64,000 nucleotides of DNA from Paludibacteraceae bacterium (GTDB lineage: Bacteria; Bacteroidota; Bacteroidia; Bacteroidales; Paludibacteraceae), in the NCBI GenBank assembly GCA_028694915.1, contig JAQVJY010000001.1:62001-126000 (forward strand). The letters are read 5' to 3'. The notes below the pieces were generated by a model. That model saw nothing but the letters and a program-made list of their open reading frames with translations, was not told the DNA's origin and searched no databases. How positions within the stretch are numbered: the stretch's first letter is position 1; every line of letters starts with the position of its first letter. Below are positions 37,233 through 44,565 of the stretch, piece by piece. A program made the position numbers and the translations under genes.

Positions 37233-37979
37233 ATGAAAGCACTTATTTTTGCAGCAGGTTTGGGCACACGCTTAAAACCACTTACCGATACAATGCCTAA
37301 AGCTATGGTTCCAGTACAAGGTGAACCGTTGTTGGCGCATGTTTTGCGTAAATTAAAGCATGCAGGCTGTAAGGAATCAGTTGTCAATGTGCATCATTTT
37401 GCGGATCAAATTAGTGATTATTTGGCTACGCATGATTTTGGTTTGTCTGTCTCTATTTCCGACGAACGCGATGAATTGCTGGAAACTGGTGGTGGCATTA
37501 AAAAGGCGGCTCATTTATTGGGATCTTCTGAACCATTTTTGGTGCATAATGTCGACATTTTGTCGAATCTCGATTTGGCGGCTTTTTACGCCTTGCATAA
37601 ACCTGAACGGCTAGCCACTTTGTTGGTGAGCGAGCGAGAAACACAACGTTATTTGTTGTTTAATGCAGAAAATCGTTTGGTAGGTTGGACTAATATCAAG
37701 ACTGGCGAAGTGAAATCGCCGTATGCCGATTTAGACGTTTCTGCGTGTCAAAAACTAGCTTTCGCAGGTATTCATGTGATATCACCAACTATTTTTCCAC
37801 TGATGGAGTCGTGGCAAGGTCAGTTTTCGATTATTGATTTTTATTTATCGGTGGCAGCTAGCTCGCTTATTGTTGGCGAAAAAGTGCCTAATTTACAATT
37901 GGTGGATGTTGGTAAAATGGATTCATTGGAACAAGCTGATGCGTTTTTAACACAATATTCTACAGAAGTTCGTATCTAG
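37233..37979 (+). CDS. murU: Sugar-1-phosphate nucleotidyltransferase (MurU-like)
   Basis: A 248-residue nucleotidyltransferase. The N-terminal signature FAAGLGTRLKPLTDTMPKAM (residues 5-24) binds the nucleotide, and the metal aspartate is in HNVDIL. Length and the ETGGGIKKA loop match MurU, which converts MurNAc-1-phosphate and UTP to UDP-MurNAc. It lies directly after the AmgK-like kinase, as the two are paired in known MurNAc salvage pathways. A role on another hexose-1-phosphate (GDP-mannose or dTDP-sugar type) is not excluded by sequence alone. Confidence 0.75.
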   Translation: MKALIFAAGLGTRLKPLTDTMPKAMVPVQGEPLLAHVLRKLKHAGCKESVVNVHHFADQISDYLATHDFGLSVSISDERDELLETGGGIKKAAHLLGSSEPFLVHNVDILSNLDLAAFYALHKPERLATLLVSERETQRYLLFNAENRLVGWTNIKTGEVKSPYADLDVSACQKLAFAGIHVISPTIFPLMESWQGQFSIIDFYLSVAASSLIVGEKVPNLQLVDVGKMDSLEQADAFLTQYSTEVRI

Positions 37980-37982
37980 TTT

Positions 37983-38282
37983 ATGTCACGTATTGCTAAA
38001 GAGAAACAGACGGTTGAACGCATGATTCGTTTTTATTGTCGTCGTTATCACGGCACGGAATTGTGTCCCGAATGTGCTGCTCTGATAGAATATGCTCATC
38101 ACCGTTTGGATCGGTGTGCCTTCGGCGAACAAAAACCGAGTTGTCGGCAGTGTGTGGTGCATTGTTATAGTCCCAAACGGCGCGCCCAAATTCGCGAAGT
38201 GATGAGATACAGCGGGCCACGGATTTTGTTTTATCGACCATTTTCATTTATTAAACACTGGCTTCGAGAACGTTTTTTCTGA
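37983..38282 (+). CDS. YgbA-like protein (nitrous oxide-stimulated promoter family)
   Basis: A 99-residue cysteine-rich basic protein. Cysteines in RFYCRRYHG, LCPECAAL, DRCAFG, CRQCVVHCYSP (about residues 18-62) and the final RPFSFIKHWL segment match the YgbA/nitrous oxide-stimulated promoter family. The cysteine spacing suggests a metal or iron-sulfur site. E. coli YgbA is induced by nitric oxide and linked to recovery from it. Here it lies 3 bases after murU and 6 before tatD, so it is in the same transcript, an unusual combination. Function is not established. Confidence 0.75.
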   Translation: MSRIAKEKQTVERMIRFYCRRYHGTELCPECAALIEYAHHRLDRCAFGEQKPSCRQCVVHCYSPKRRAQIREVMRYSGPRILFYRPFSFIKHWLRERFF

Positions 38283-38288
38283 TTATAT

Positions 38289-39053
38289 ATGATTGATACA
38301 CATTCACATATTTATAGCGAAGAGTTTGATGCTGACCGTGCCGAGGTTATTGCGCGTGCTAAAGCCGTAGGCGTGGAACACATAGTTTTGGCCAATGTTG
38401 ATAGTACAACGTTGGAACCTATGCGTGCATTAGCTCAAGCTTATCCCGATTTTTGCAGTATGGCTGTAGGGTTGCATCCTACGAGTGTAACTGCTGATTA
38501 TCACGCAGAATTAGAGCGTGTAGAATCCGAATTGAAGCGTGGCGGTTATGTGGCTATTGGCGAAATTGGCATCGATTTGTATTGGGACGAAACGTTTAAA
38601 TTAGAACAAATTCGTGTTTTTGAGCAACAACTTCAATGGTCAATTGATTATCAGTTGCCTGTGATTATTCATACACGTAAAGCGTTTGCAGAAGTTTTTG
38701 CTTCATTGTCGAAGTTCAAAGGAGCTGGTTTGCGTGGTGTGTTTCACTGTTTTGGCGGTGGGATCGAAGAGGCAAGAAAAGCGGTTTCGCTCGGTTTTTT
38801 ATTGGGCATTGGCGGTGTGGTGACTTACAAAAATAGTCATCTGTCTGAAATTCTCCGTGAAATAGGCGTTGATTCGTTGTTGCTTGAAACAGATGCGCCT
38901 TATTTGTCGCCAGTTCCGTACCGAGGAAAACGTAATGAACCTCAGTATATGCTAGAAACGGTACGCACATTATCTACGGTTTTTCAACTTTCTGTTGAAA
39001 AAATTGACGAAATAACAACAAAAAATGCTAAAAAACTATTCAATATCCGTTAA
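38289..39053 (+). CDS. TatD family deoxyribonuclease / metal-dependent hydrolase
   Basis: A 254-residue TIM-barrel metallohydrolase. The DTHSHIYSEEFD start (H5-x-H7 metal ligands), GEIGIDLYWD, the HTRKA ligand histidine, GVFHCFGGGIEEA and the final LETDAPYLSP are the TatD signatures. TatD proteins have 3'-5' exonuclease activity on DNA, and some act on RNA ends. Length is typical. It ends the AmgK-RapZ/MurU/YgbA run and is followed by tRNA-Ser. Confidence 0.93.
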   Translation: MIDTHSHIYSEEFDADRAEVIARAKAVGVEHIVLANVDSTTLEPMRALAQAYPDFCSMAVGLHPTSVTADYHAELERVESELKRGGYVAIGEIGIDLYWDETFKLEQIRVFEQQLQWSIDYQLPVIIHTRKAFAEVFASLSKFKGAGLRGVFHCFGGGIEEARKAVSLGFLLGIGGVVTYKNSHLSEILREIGVDSLLLETDAPYLSPVPYRGKRNEPQYMLETVRTLSTVFQLSVEKIDEITTKNAKKLFNIR

Positions 39054-39215
39054 AACTTTTGTTTTAATTTCAAATTAATAGTGTTTTGGTTGTTGAAAAT
39101 CAGAATTTTATATTTAAACGCAATTTTTGTAAAAAAGCTGATATATTATGATGTGTTATTGCATAATTTTTAGTAATTTGCACCCGTTTTTGAAGGGCCG
39201 TTTTGCCTAAAATTT

Positions 39216-39303
39216 GGAGAGATGCTCGAGTGGTTGAAGAGGCACGCCTGGAAAGCGTGTGTGCGCCAAAAGTGTACCGCGGGTTCGAATCCCGCTTTCT
39301 CCG
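39216..39303 (+). tRNA. tRNA-Ser (anticodon GGA)
   Basis: An 88-base class II tRNA. Acceptor GGAGAGA pairs with TTTCTCC, with one G-U pair; the anticodon loop CTGGAAA is closed by CACGC/GCGTG and reads GGA; the long variable arm lies near 39261-39277; the T arm is GGGTTCGAATCCC. Discriminator G, no encoded CCA. TAATTTG lies about 35 bases upstream as a weak promoter candidate. Confidence 0.94.
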
Positions 39304-39359
39304 CATTTTTAATGACTAATCACATAAAAATTTACTAACTTAAAAACAAAAAACAAAAA

Positions 39360-40169
39360 ATGAAAAAGGTATTTGCAATTTTCGCAACTGTAGCTATTCT
39401 CGTATTTGGGATGACTATGAATGTTGTAGCTCAAGAAACTGCCCCTGCTGCTGCAACTGAAGAGGCTGTTGTTGATTCTGCTGCAACCGCAACAACTGAA
39501 GGTGCTGTTGAAACTGAAGTGGTAACGGAAGAAACAGGTATGCACAAAGCATTGAAAACTAAATTTATTGAAGGTGGTGCAGGCTTTATGTCTACAGTAG
39601 CTTTCTGTTTGATTTTTGGTTTGGCTCTTTGTATTGAACGTATCATGTACTTGAACTTATCATCTATCAATACAAAAAAATTGTTGACTGATATTGACGA
39701 AGCTTGGACTAAAGGTGGCGTTTCTTCTGCAATGGATGTTTGTCGTAACACACGTGGTCCTGTGGCTTCAATCTTCTACCAAGGTCTTTCTCGTTATAAC
39801 GAAGGCGTTGATGTGGTTGAAAAATCAGTAGCATCTTATGGCTCAGTTCAATTAGGTTTACTTGAGAAAAACTTATCTTGGATTTCGTTATTTATTGCTT
39901 TGGCTCCAATGTTAGGTTTCATGGGTACTGTAATTGGTATGATTGAAGCGTTTGACAAAATTCAACAAGCTGGTGATATCTCTGCAACCATTGTAGCTGG
40001 TGGTATTAAAGTGGCTTTGTTGACTACTGTATTCGGTCTTATTGTGGCTATTATTCTTCAAATTTTCTATAACTACATTTTATCACGCATCGATGCTTTA
40101 GTAAATGATATGGAAGATTCTTCTATCTCTTTGCTTGATATTGTAGTTAAACATTCTGTTAAAAAATAA
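39360..40169 (+). CDS. exbB: MotA/TolQ/ExbB family proton-channel protein
   Basis: A 269-residue inner-membrane protein. An N-terminal hydrophobic segment (residues 5-22, ending VVAQ) may be a signal peptide or first helix, then an Ala/Thr/Glu-rich stretch (residues 24-58) precedes the ExbB core. Core helices lie near 74-95, 168-190 and 213-235; LLEKNLSWISLFIALAPMLGFMGTVIGM holds the conserved glycine/proline channel motif. It should form a proton channel with the ExbD proteins encoded two and three genes on. It lies 56 bases after tRNA-Ser with no clear terminator between. Confidence 0.9.
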   Translation: MKKVFAIFATVAILVFGMTMNVVAQETAPAAATEEAVVDSAATATTEGAVETEVVTEETGMHKALKTKFIEGGAGFMSTVAFCLIFGLALCIERIMYLNLSSINTKKLLTDIDEAWTKGGVSSAMDVCRNTRGPVASIFYQGLSRYNEGVDVVEKSVASYGSVQLGLLEKNLSWISLFIALAPMLGFMGTVIGMIEAFDKIQQAGDISATIVAGGIKVALLTTVFGLIVAIILQIFYNYILSRIDALVNDMEDSSISLLDIVVKHSVKK

Positions 40170-40176
40170 GTGAACT

Positions 40177-40650
40177 ATGTCAAAATTCTTAAATAATTTA
40201 CCAAAAATATCACTCTGGGTACTTTTTGCAGTATCTATTGTGGTGTCGGTATTGTTTTGGGTAGGTGGTAGTGAACAGGTTGAGATAAACGGCAACCCTT
40301 GGGATCAACCCTATTTTACCGATGCATTACTCGACTGGAGCTATATTCTCTGTGGTTTAGCTATTCTTATTACGTTGGCAGTTACACTGGTTCAATTTGT
40401 TGCTGCATTTAAAGAAAATGCTAAGAAAGGTTGGACGTCATTAGCTGTGCTTGCTGCATTTGTGGCTGTATTTGTTATTTCGTGGTTCTTAGGTAGTAGT
40501 GAAACGATTAACATTATAGGTTACGAAGGCACCGACAATAGTGGCTTTTGGGCTCAATTTACAGATATGTGTGTATATTCTATGTACATTTTGTCAATTG
40601 GAACTGTTCTTACAATTATAGGGACAGTAGTTTATTCTAAAATTAAATAA
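40177..40650 (+). CDS. Uncharacterised membrane protein in the ExbB-ExbD operon
   Basis: A 157-residue membrane protein, no known domain. Four hydrophobic segments lie near residues 12-30, 52-75, 86-107 and 130-155; the loop after helix 1 is acidic and polar (SEQVEINGNPWDQPYF). It starts 7 bases after exbB and is followed 46 bases on by the first ExbD gene, so it belongs to the transcript. It could be a lineage-specific subunit of the energising complex. I cannot name a family. Confidence 0.7.
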   Translation: MSKFLNNLPKISLWVLFAVSIVVSVLFWVGGSEQVEINGNPWDQPYFTDALLDWSYILCGLAILITLAVTLVQFVAAFKENAKKGWTSLAVLAAFVAVFVISWFLGSSETINIIGYEGTDNSGFWAQFTDMCVYSMYILSIGTVLTIIGTVVYSKIK

Positions 40651-40696
40651 CAAACTATTAATTGGTTCTATACCAATTATAAAGTAAAGGGAATAT

Positions 40697-41290
40697 ATGG
40701 GAAAAAGGAAAGTTCAAGAAATCAATGCGAGTTCTATGGCCGATATCGCCTTTTTACTCCTCATTTTCTTCCTGGTAACTACAACCATGTCTGTTGATAA
40801 AGGTCTTTCGCGTCGTTTGCCGCCACCTTTACCACCCAATATGGAAAAACCCGATATTGATGTAAAAAAACGAAACATCTTTATCGTGTTGGTTAATAGT
40901 AATAACCAATTGTTAGTACAAGGGGAACCATTGGATGTAAAACAGCTTAAAGAAAAGGCTAAACTTTTTATACAGAATGAGGCCAATGATGCTTCTTTAC
41001 CTGAAAAAGTACCAGTGGAAGTCGAATTTGATGGAATAAAAGAAACGTTATTAACAACAAAAAATCATGTTATTTCGTTGCAGAATGACCGTGGAACTCA
41101 GTATCAAAAATATATTGAAGTTCAAAATGAATTAGTTGCGGCTTACAACGAATTGCGTAACGAAATGGCGCAAGCTCGTTTCGGCATGAAATACGATGAG
41201 TTAGATGAAAATCGCCAAAAGGCCATTCAAACAATCTATCCTCAGAAAATTTCGGAAGCGGAACCTAAAAATTATGGAGGAAAAAAATAA
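40697..41290 (+). CDS. exbD: ExbD/TolR family protein (first copy)
   Basis: A 197-residue ExbD protein. The N-terminal helix ADIAFLLLIFFLVTTTM (residues 15-31) contains the single aspartate that carries protons in ExbD/TolR. The periplasmic part is longer than usual: residues 35-100 are the standard ExbD fold, and residues 120-197 add a charged helical tail (KYIEVQNELVAAYNELRNEM). The stop overlaps the next start as TAATG. It should pair with ExbB; a TonB partner is not in this window. Confidence 0.9.
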   Translation: MGKRKVQEINASSMADIAFLLLIFFLVTTTMSVDKGLSRRLPPPLPPNMEKPDIDVKKRNIFIVLVNSNNQLLVQGEPLDVKQLKEKAKLFIQNEANDASLPEKVPVEVEFDGIKETLLTTKNHVISLQNDRGTQYQKYIEVQNELVAAYNELRNEMAQARFGMKYDELDENRQKAIQTIYPQKISEAEPKNYGGKK

Positions 41291-41760
41291 TGGCTACAAT
41301 TAGACGAAAAGGAAATAAGGAGGTTCCAGCAATCAGCACAGCCTCGTTGCCTGACATCATTTTTATGTTGTTATTTTTCTTTATGGTTTCAACCTCAATG
41401 AAAGAGGTGACTTATAAAGTGGATATTCATGCTCCTGAAGCGACCGAATTGCAATCATTGGAAAAAAAATCATTGGTACGATACGTCTATGTGGGCGAAC
41501 CTAAGAAGGAATTTAAAGGTAAATACGGAAGTGAAACTCGTATTCAGCTTGATGATGCCTTTGCGGATGTTAGCCAATTAGAAGAATACGTCGTTCGTGA
41601 ACGTGAAGCTATGAATGAAAATGATCAGAATTTATTAACTATCTCTATCAAAGCTGACAGAGACACGAAAATGGGTATTATTACCGATATTAAACAAGCC
41701 TTGCGGCGTGCATATGCACTTAAAGTAAATTACGCGGCAACTAAGCGTGTTCAGTATTAA
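41290..41760 (+). CDS. exbD: ExbD/TolR family protein (second copy)
   Basis: A 156-residue ExbD protein, translationally coupled to the first copy (ATG at 41290 within its stop). The helix LPDIIFMLLFFFMVSTSM (residues 20-37) keeps the proton-carrying aspartate at about residue 22. The periplasmic domain ends RRAYALKVNYAATKR. Two ExbD genes after one ExbB are common in Bacteroidota, where one ExbD may join TonB and the other a gliding- or adhesion-type motor. A terminator follows. Confidence 0.9.
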   Translation: MATIRRKGNKEVPAISTASLPDIIFMLLFFFMVSTSMKEVTYKVDIHAPEATELQSLEKKSLVRYVYVGEPKKEFKGKYGSETRIQLDDAFADVSQLEEYVVREREAMNENDQNLLTISIKADRDTKMGIITDIKQALRRAYALKVNYAATKRVQY

Positions 41761-41781
41761 AATATTCTTCATACATCTTTT

Positions 41782-41815
41782 AAATAAGCCTTCGATAACT
41801 TTCGAAGGCTTATTT
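41782..41815 (+). terminator. Terminator of the ExbB-ExbD operon
   Basis: AAATAAGCCTTCGA and TCGAAGGCTTATTT pair around a six-base loop and are followed by T's. Confidence 0.9.
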
Positions 41816-41836
41816 ATTTTTTCCAAATACTTTTTG

Positions 41837-41844
41837 TACCTTTG
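41837..41844 (+). promoter_or_regulatory. Promoter -7 element for mlaE-mlaF
   Basis: TACCTTTG matches TAnnTTTG and overlaps the TTG codon from which the MlaE frame is otherwise open, so the ATG at 41872 is preferred. Confidence 0.6.
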
Positions 41845-41871
41845 CGTCTCAAATTTAAAGTAGCTATTATT

Positions 41872-42612
41872 ATGTTAGGACTCGATACCGTTGGTCGTTA
41901 CGTAGAACTGATGAAGCGTACATTTTCCAAACCTGATAACTGGAAAATGTTTTGGCGTCAGTTGCCTAAGGAGATGGAAAAATTAGGCATTGATTCCATT
42001 GGAATTATTGTTTTGATTTCCATCTTTATGGGTGCTATTATGACTATGCAAACCGTGCTTAATACGGAAAATCCATTATTACCTCGTTATAGTACAGGTT
42101 TGGTCTTGCGTGATACTATGTTGTTGGAGTTTGCATCCTCTATTATGAGTTTATTATTGGCAGGGAAAGTGGGCTCAAATATTGCTTCTGAAATTGGTAC
42201 TATGCGTATCACAGAACAAATTGATGCCTTAGAAATAATGGGTGTCAACTCGGCAAACTATTTAATCTTACCTAAAGTGATAGGATTGGTTTTGTGTATG
42301 CCTCTGTTGGTTACGTTTAGTGTATTTTGTGCTTTGATTGGAGGTACGGGAGTTGCTTATTTTACAGATATGATTCCAGTGGCCGATTTTGTCTACGGGT
42401 TGCAATATGCATTTATTCCTTATTATTTTACCTACTCACTTATTAAATCACTCTTTTTTGGTTTTATTATAGCTTCTATCTCTGCATTCTATGGCTATTA
42501 TGCTTACGGTGGTGCATTAAATGTAGGTAAAGCTAGTACCAATGCTGTAGTGAATAGTTCCATTGTTATTTTATTGATGAATATTGTTTTAACTCAATTG
42601 CTTTTGGTATGA
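41872..42612 (+). CDS. MlaE/YrbE family ABC transporter permease
   Basis: A 246-residue permease of the MlaE family, which moves phospholipids across the inner membrane and to or from the outer membrane. Hydrophobic helices are visible near residues 45-65, 85-110 and 140-175; LLLAGKVGSNIASEIGTMRITEQIDALE (split here as LLLAGKVGSNIAS and EIGTMRITEQ) is the MlaE coupling helix, and the motif is highly conserved. The upstream frame to 41842 starts with TTG inside the promoter and was rejected. It overlaps the ATPase gene by four bases (ATGA). Confidence 0.92.
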   Translation: MLGLDTVGRYVELMKRTFSKPDNWKMFWRQLPKEMEKLGIDSIGIIVLISIFMGAIMTMQTVLNTENPLLPRYSTGLVLRDTMLLEFASSIMSLLLAGKVGSNIASEIGTMRITEQIDALEIMGVNSANYLILPKVIGLVLCMPLLVTFSVFCALIGGTGVAYFTDMIPVADFVYGLQYAFIPYYFTYSLIKSLFFGFIIASISAFYGYYAYGGALNVGKASTNAVVNSSIVILLMNIVLTQLLLV

Positions 42613-43370
42613 TAGAAGTAAAACATTTAAATAAGTCATTCGACGGGAAACAAGTGTTGTATGATATTTCTGCAACATTTCGTCATGGCGCTGTAAACCA
42701 AATTATTGGCAAGAGTGGTTCTGGTAAAACGGTGTTGATGAAAAGCATTATTGGCCTATTCAAAGCTGAAAGTGGTGAGGTACTTTATGATGGTCGCAAC
42801 TTGTTGGACATGAGTAAACGTGAAATCAAATTGTTACGTCGCGAGGTGGGTATGTTATTTCAAGGCTCTGCCTTGTTTGATTCCATGTCGGTCATTGAAA
42901 ATGTGATGTATCCACTACAAATGTTTTCGGATATGTCGAAAATAGATGTTGAAAAACGTGCTAAATTCTGCTTGGAACGCGTAAATTTACAAACACACGC
43001 ATATCATTTAATGCCAGGTGAAATAAGTGGTGGTATGCAAAAACGCGTAGCCATTGCTCGTGCGATATCGCTCAATCCCAAATATTTATTTTGTGATGAG
43101 CCAAATTCAGGTTTGGATCCTGTTACTTCGTTGGTTATTGATAAATTGATTGAAGATATTACGCAAGAATTTAATATCACAACCATTATTAATACGCACG
43201 ATATGAACTCCATTATGGAGACAGGTGCTAATATTATTCTTATCAATAAAGGTCATAAGGGCTGGGAAGGGTCGAAAGAAGGTATATTTACTGATGATAA
43301 TCAAGCACTTAATGATTTTGTTTTTGCTTCTGAATTGTACAAAAAAGTAAAACTGGCAAGTCAGAAATAA
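42609..43370 (+). CDS. MlaF-like ABC transporter ATPase
   Basis: A 253-residue ABC ATPase. Walker A GKSGSGKT (about residues 34-41), Q-loop MLFQGSALF, signature ISGGMQKR, Walker B LFCDEPNSGLDP and the H-loop NTHDM are complete. The DSMSV and GLDP segments fit MlaF, the partner of MlaE. An MlaD substrate-binding gene does not follow directly, so it may be elsewhere or lost. After this the direction continues with the DksA-like gene 98 bases on, under its own promoter. Confidence 0.93.
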   Translation: MIEVKHLNKSFDGKQVLYDISATFRHGAVNQIIGKSGSGKTVLMKSIIGLFKAESGEVLYDGRNLLDMSKREIKLLRREVGMLFQGSALFDSMSVIENVMYPLQMFSDMSKIDVEKRAKFCLERVNLQTHAYHLMPGEISGGMQKRVAIARAISLNPKYLFCDEPNSGLDPVTSLVIDKLIEDITQEFNITTIINTHDMNSIMETGANIILINKGHKGWEGSKEGIFTDDNQALNDFVFASELYKKVKLASQK

Positions 43371-43397
43371 ACGGTTGAAATTTTATAGTATTTGTCG

Positions 43398-43428
43398 TTG
43401 GTAAAACGAAAAAAAACTTGTATATTCG
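43398..43428 (+). promoter_or_regulatory. Promoter for the DksA-like gene
   Basis: TTG at 43398-43400 and TATATTCG at 43421-43428 have a 20-base spacing; TTCG replaces TTTG. Confidence 0.6.
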
Positions 43429-43468
43429 CATTTCTAAAAAAACATTAACATCTTAACACGATACAACT

Positions 43469-43846
43469 ATGAGCGAAAAAACACGTTACTCCGATGAGGA
43501 ATTAGAAGAATTCAGAGTGCTTATTCAAGAAAAGTTAGATAAGGCGCAACAAGAATACGAGGAATTACGTTCGTATGTGAGTAATTCAGAAGGCAATGAT
43601 GTGAACGATACGTCACCAACTTTTAAGACATTAGAAGAGGGTGCAACCACACTTTCGAAAGAAGAATCGGGTCGTTTAGCACAACGCCAAATAAAATTTA
43701 TTCAACATTTGCAAGCGGCTTTGATACGTATTGAAAATAAAACATACGGTATCTGTAGAGAAACGGGCAAATTAATACCAAAAGAACGTTTGCGCGCAGT
43801 TCCACATGCTACGTTAAGCATTGAAGCTAAAAATACACAAAAATAA
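43469..43846 (+). CDS. TraR/DksA-family protein with degenerate zinc finger
   Basis: A 125-residue DksA-like protein. A coiled-coil half (residues 5-75, charged DEELEEFRVLIQEKLDKAQQ-type heptads) is followed by the zinc-finger position GICRETGKLIPKERLRAVPHATLSIEAK. Only one cysteine of the usual four remains, and the second C-x2-C is TLSIEAK, so zinc is not bound. DksA proteins enter the secondary channel of RNA polymerase and adjust initiation with ppGpp; zinc-free paralogues work under zinc limitation. It has its own promoter and terminator. Confidence 0.88.
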   Translation: MSEKTRYSDEELEEFRVLIQEKLDKAQQEYEELRSYVSNSEGNDVNDTSPTFKTLEEGATTLSKEESGRLAQRQIKFIQHLQAALIRIENKTYGICRETGKLIPKERLRAVPHATLSIEAKNTQK

Positions 43847-43865
43847 TAAGCGGAATTTACCGTTG

Positions 43866-43902
43866 AAAAGCCCTTCCCTTGCTAAAAAGGGAAGGGCTTT
43901 TA
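43866..43902 (+). terminator. Rho-independent terminator of the DksA-like gene
   Basis: AAAAGCCCTTCCCTT and AAGGGAAGGGCTTTT enclose a short loop, one of the strongest stems in the window. Confidence 0.92.
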
Positions 43903-43923
43903 CAGTCATAAATCATCAATTGT

Positions 43924-44565
43924 ATGAAAATAAAACACATTAAAACTTGGTCGTTGGTATTTGTTATCTTATTACTTGATCAAATACTTAAAATAGTGAT
44001 TAAAACGAACATGACTTTAGGCGAAAGCATTCATGTGTTCGATTGGTTTCAATTACTTTTTATTGAAAACCCAGGCATGGCCTTTGGCATGAATTTAGGG
44101 AGTAAATTGTTTTTGACACTGTTTCGTCTGGTGCTATCCGCTTTCATAGTTTACTATATCATTCGTTTAATTCGTGATAATTACAAGCAAAGTTACATCT
44201 ATTGTGTGGCTTTAATTTTGGCTGGTGCTGTTGGCAATATCTTTGATAGCTTGTTTTATGGTGTGATATTTGGAGAGAGTACACCGTTTCAGATTGCTGA
44301 ATTTTTGCCAGCAGCAGGTGGATATGCTCCTTTTTTACAAGGAAAAGTGGTAGATATGTTTTACTTCCCACTGTTTGTTATACCTGATTGGATTCCATTT
44401 TTGGGAGGAGAAATATTTTTTAGCCCGATTTTTAATTTGGCCGATTCGGCTATAACTGTTGGAATTATTGTATTGTTATTATTCTTTTCACATGATTTCA
44501 ATGTGACTTTAGACACTTATGTGTCCAAAAAGAAAACTTCAAACGTAGATGATAACCATGCGTAA
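43924..44565 (+). CDS. lspA: Lipoprotein signal peptidase (SPase II)
   Basis: A 213-residue inner-membrane aspartic protease that removes signal peptides of lipoproteins. Four hydrophobic segments are visible. The active-site region is clear: NPGMAFGM, then GAVGNIFDSLFYG with the first catalytic aspartate, and FNLADSAITVG with the second. It is about 50 residues longer than E. coli LspA because of inserted loops and a basic tail, a common Bacteroidota pattern. Its 3' end overlaps the DUF4296 lipoprotein gene. Confidence 0.93.
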   Translation: MKIKHIKTWSLVFVILLLDQILKIVIKTNMTLGESIHVFDWFQLLFIENPGMAFGMNLGSKLFLTLFRLVLSAFIVYYIIRLIRDNYKQSYIYCVALILAGAVGNIFDSLFYGVIFGESTPFQIAEFLPAAGGYAPFLQGKVVDMFYFPLFVIPDWIPFLGGEIFFSPIFNLADSAITVGIIVLLLFFSHDFNVTLDTYVSKKKTSNVDDNHA

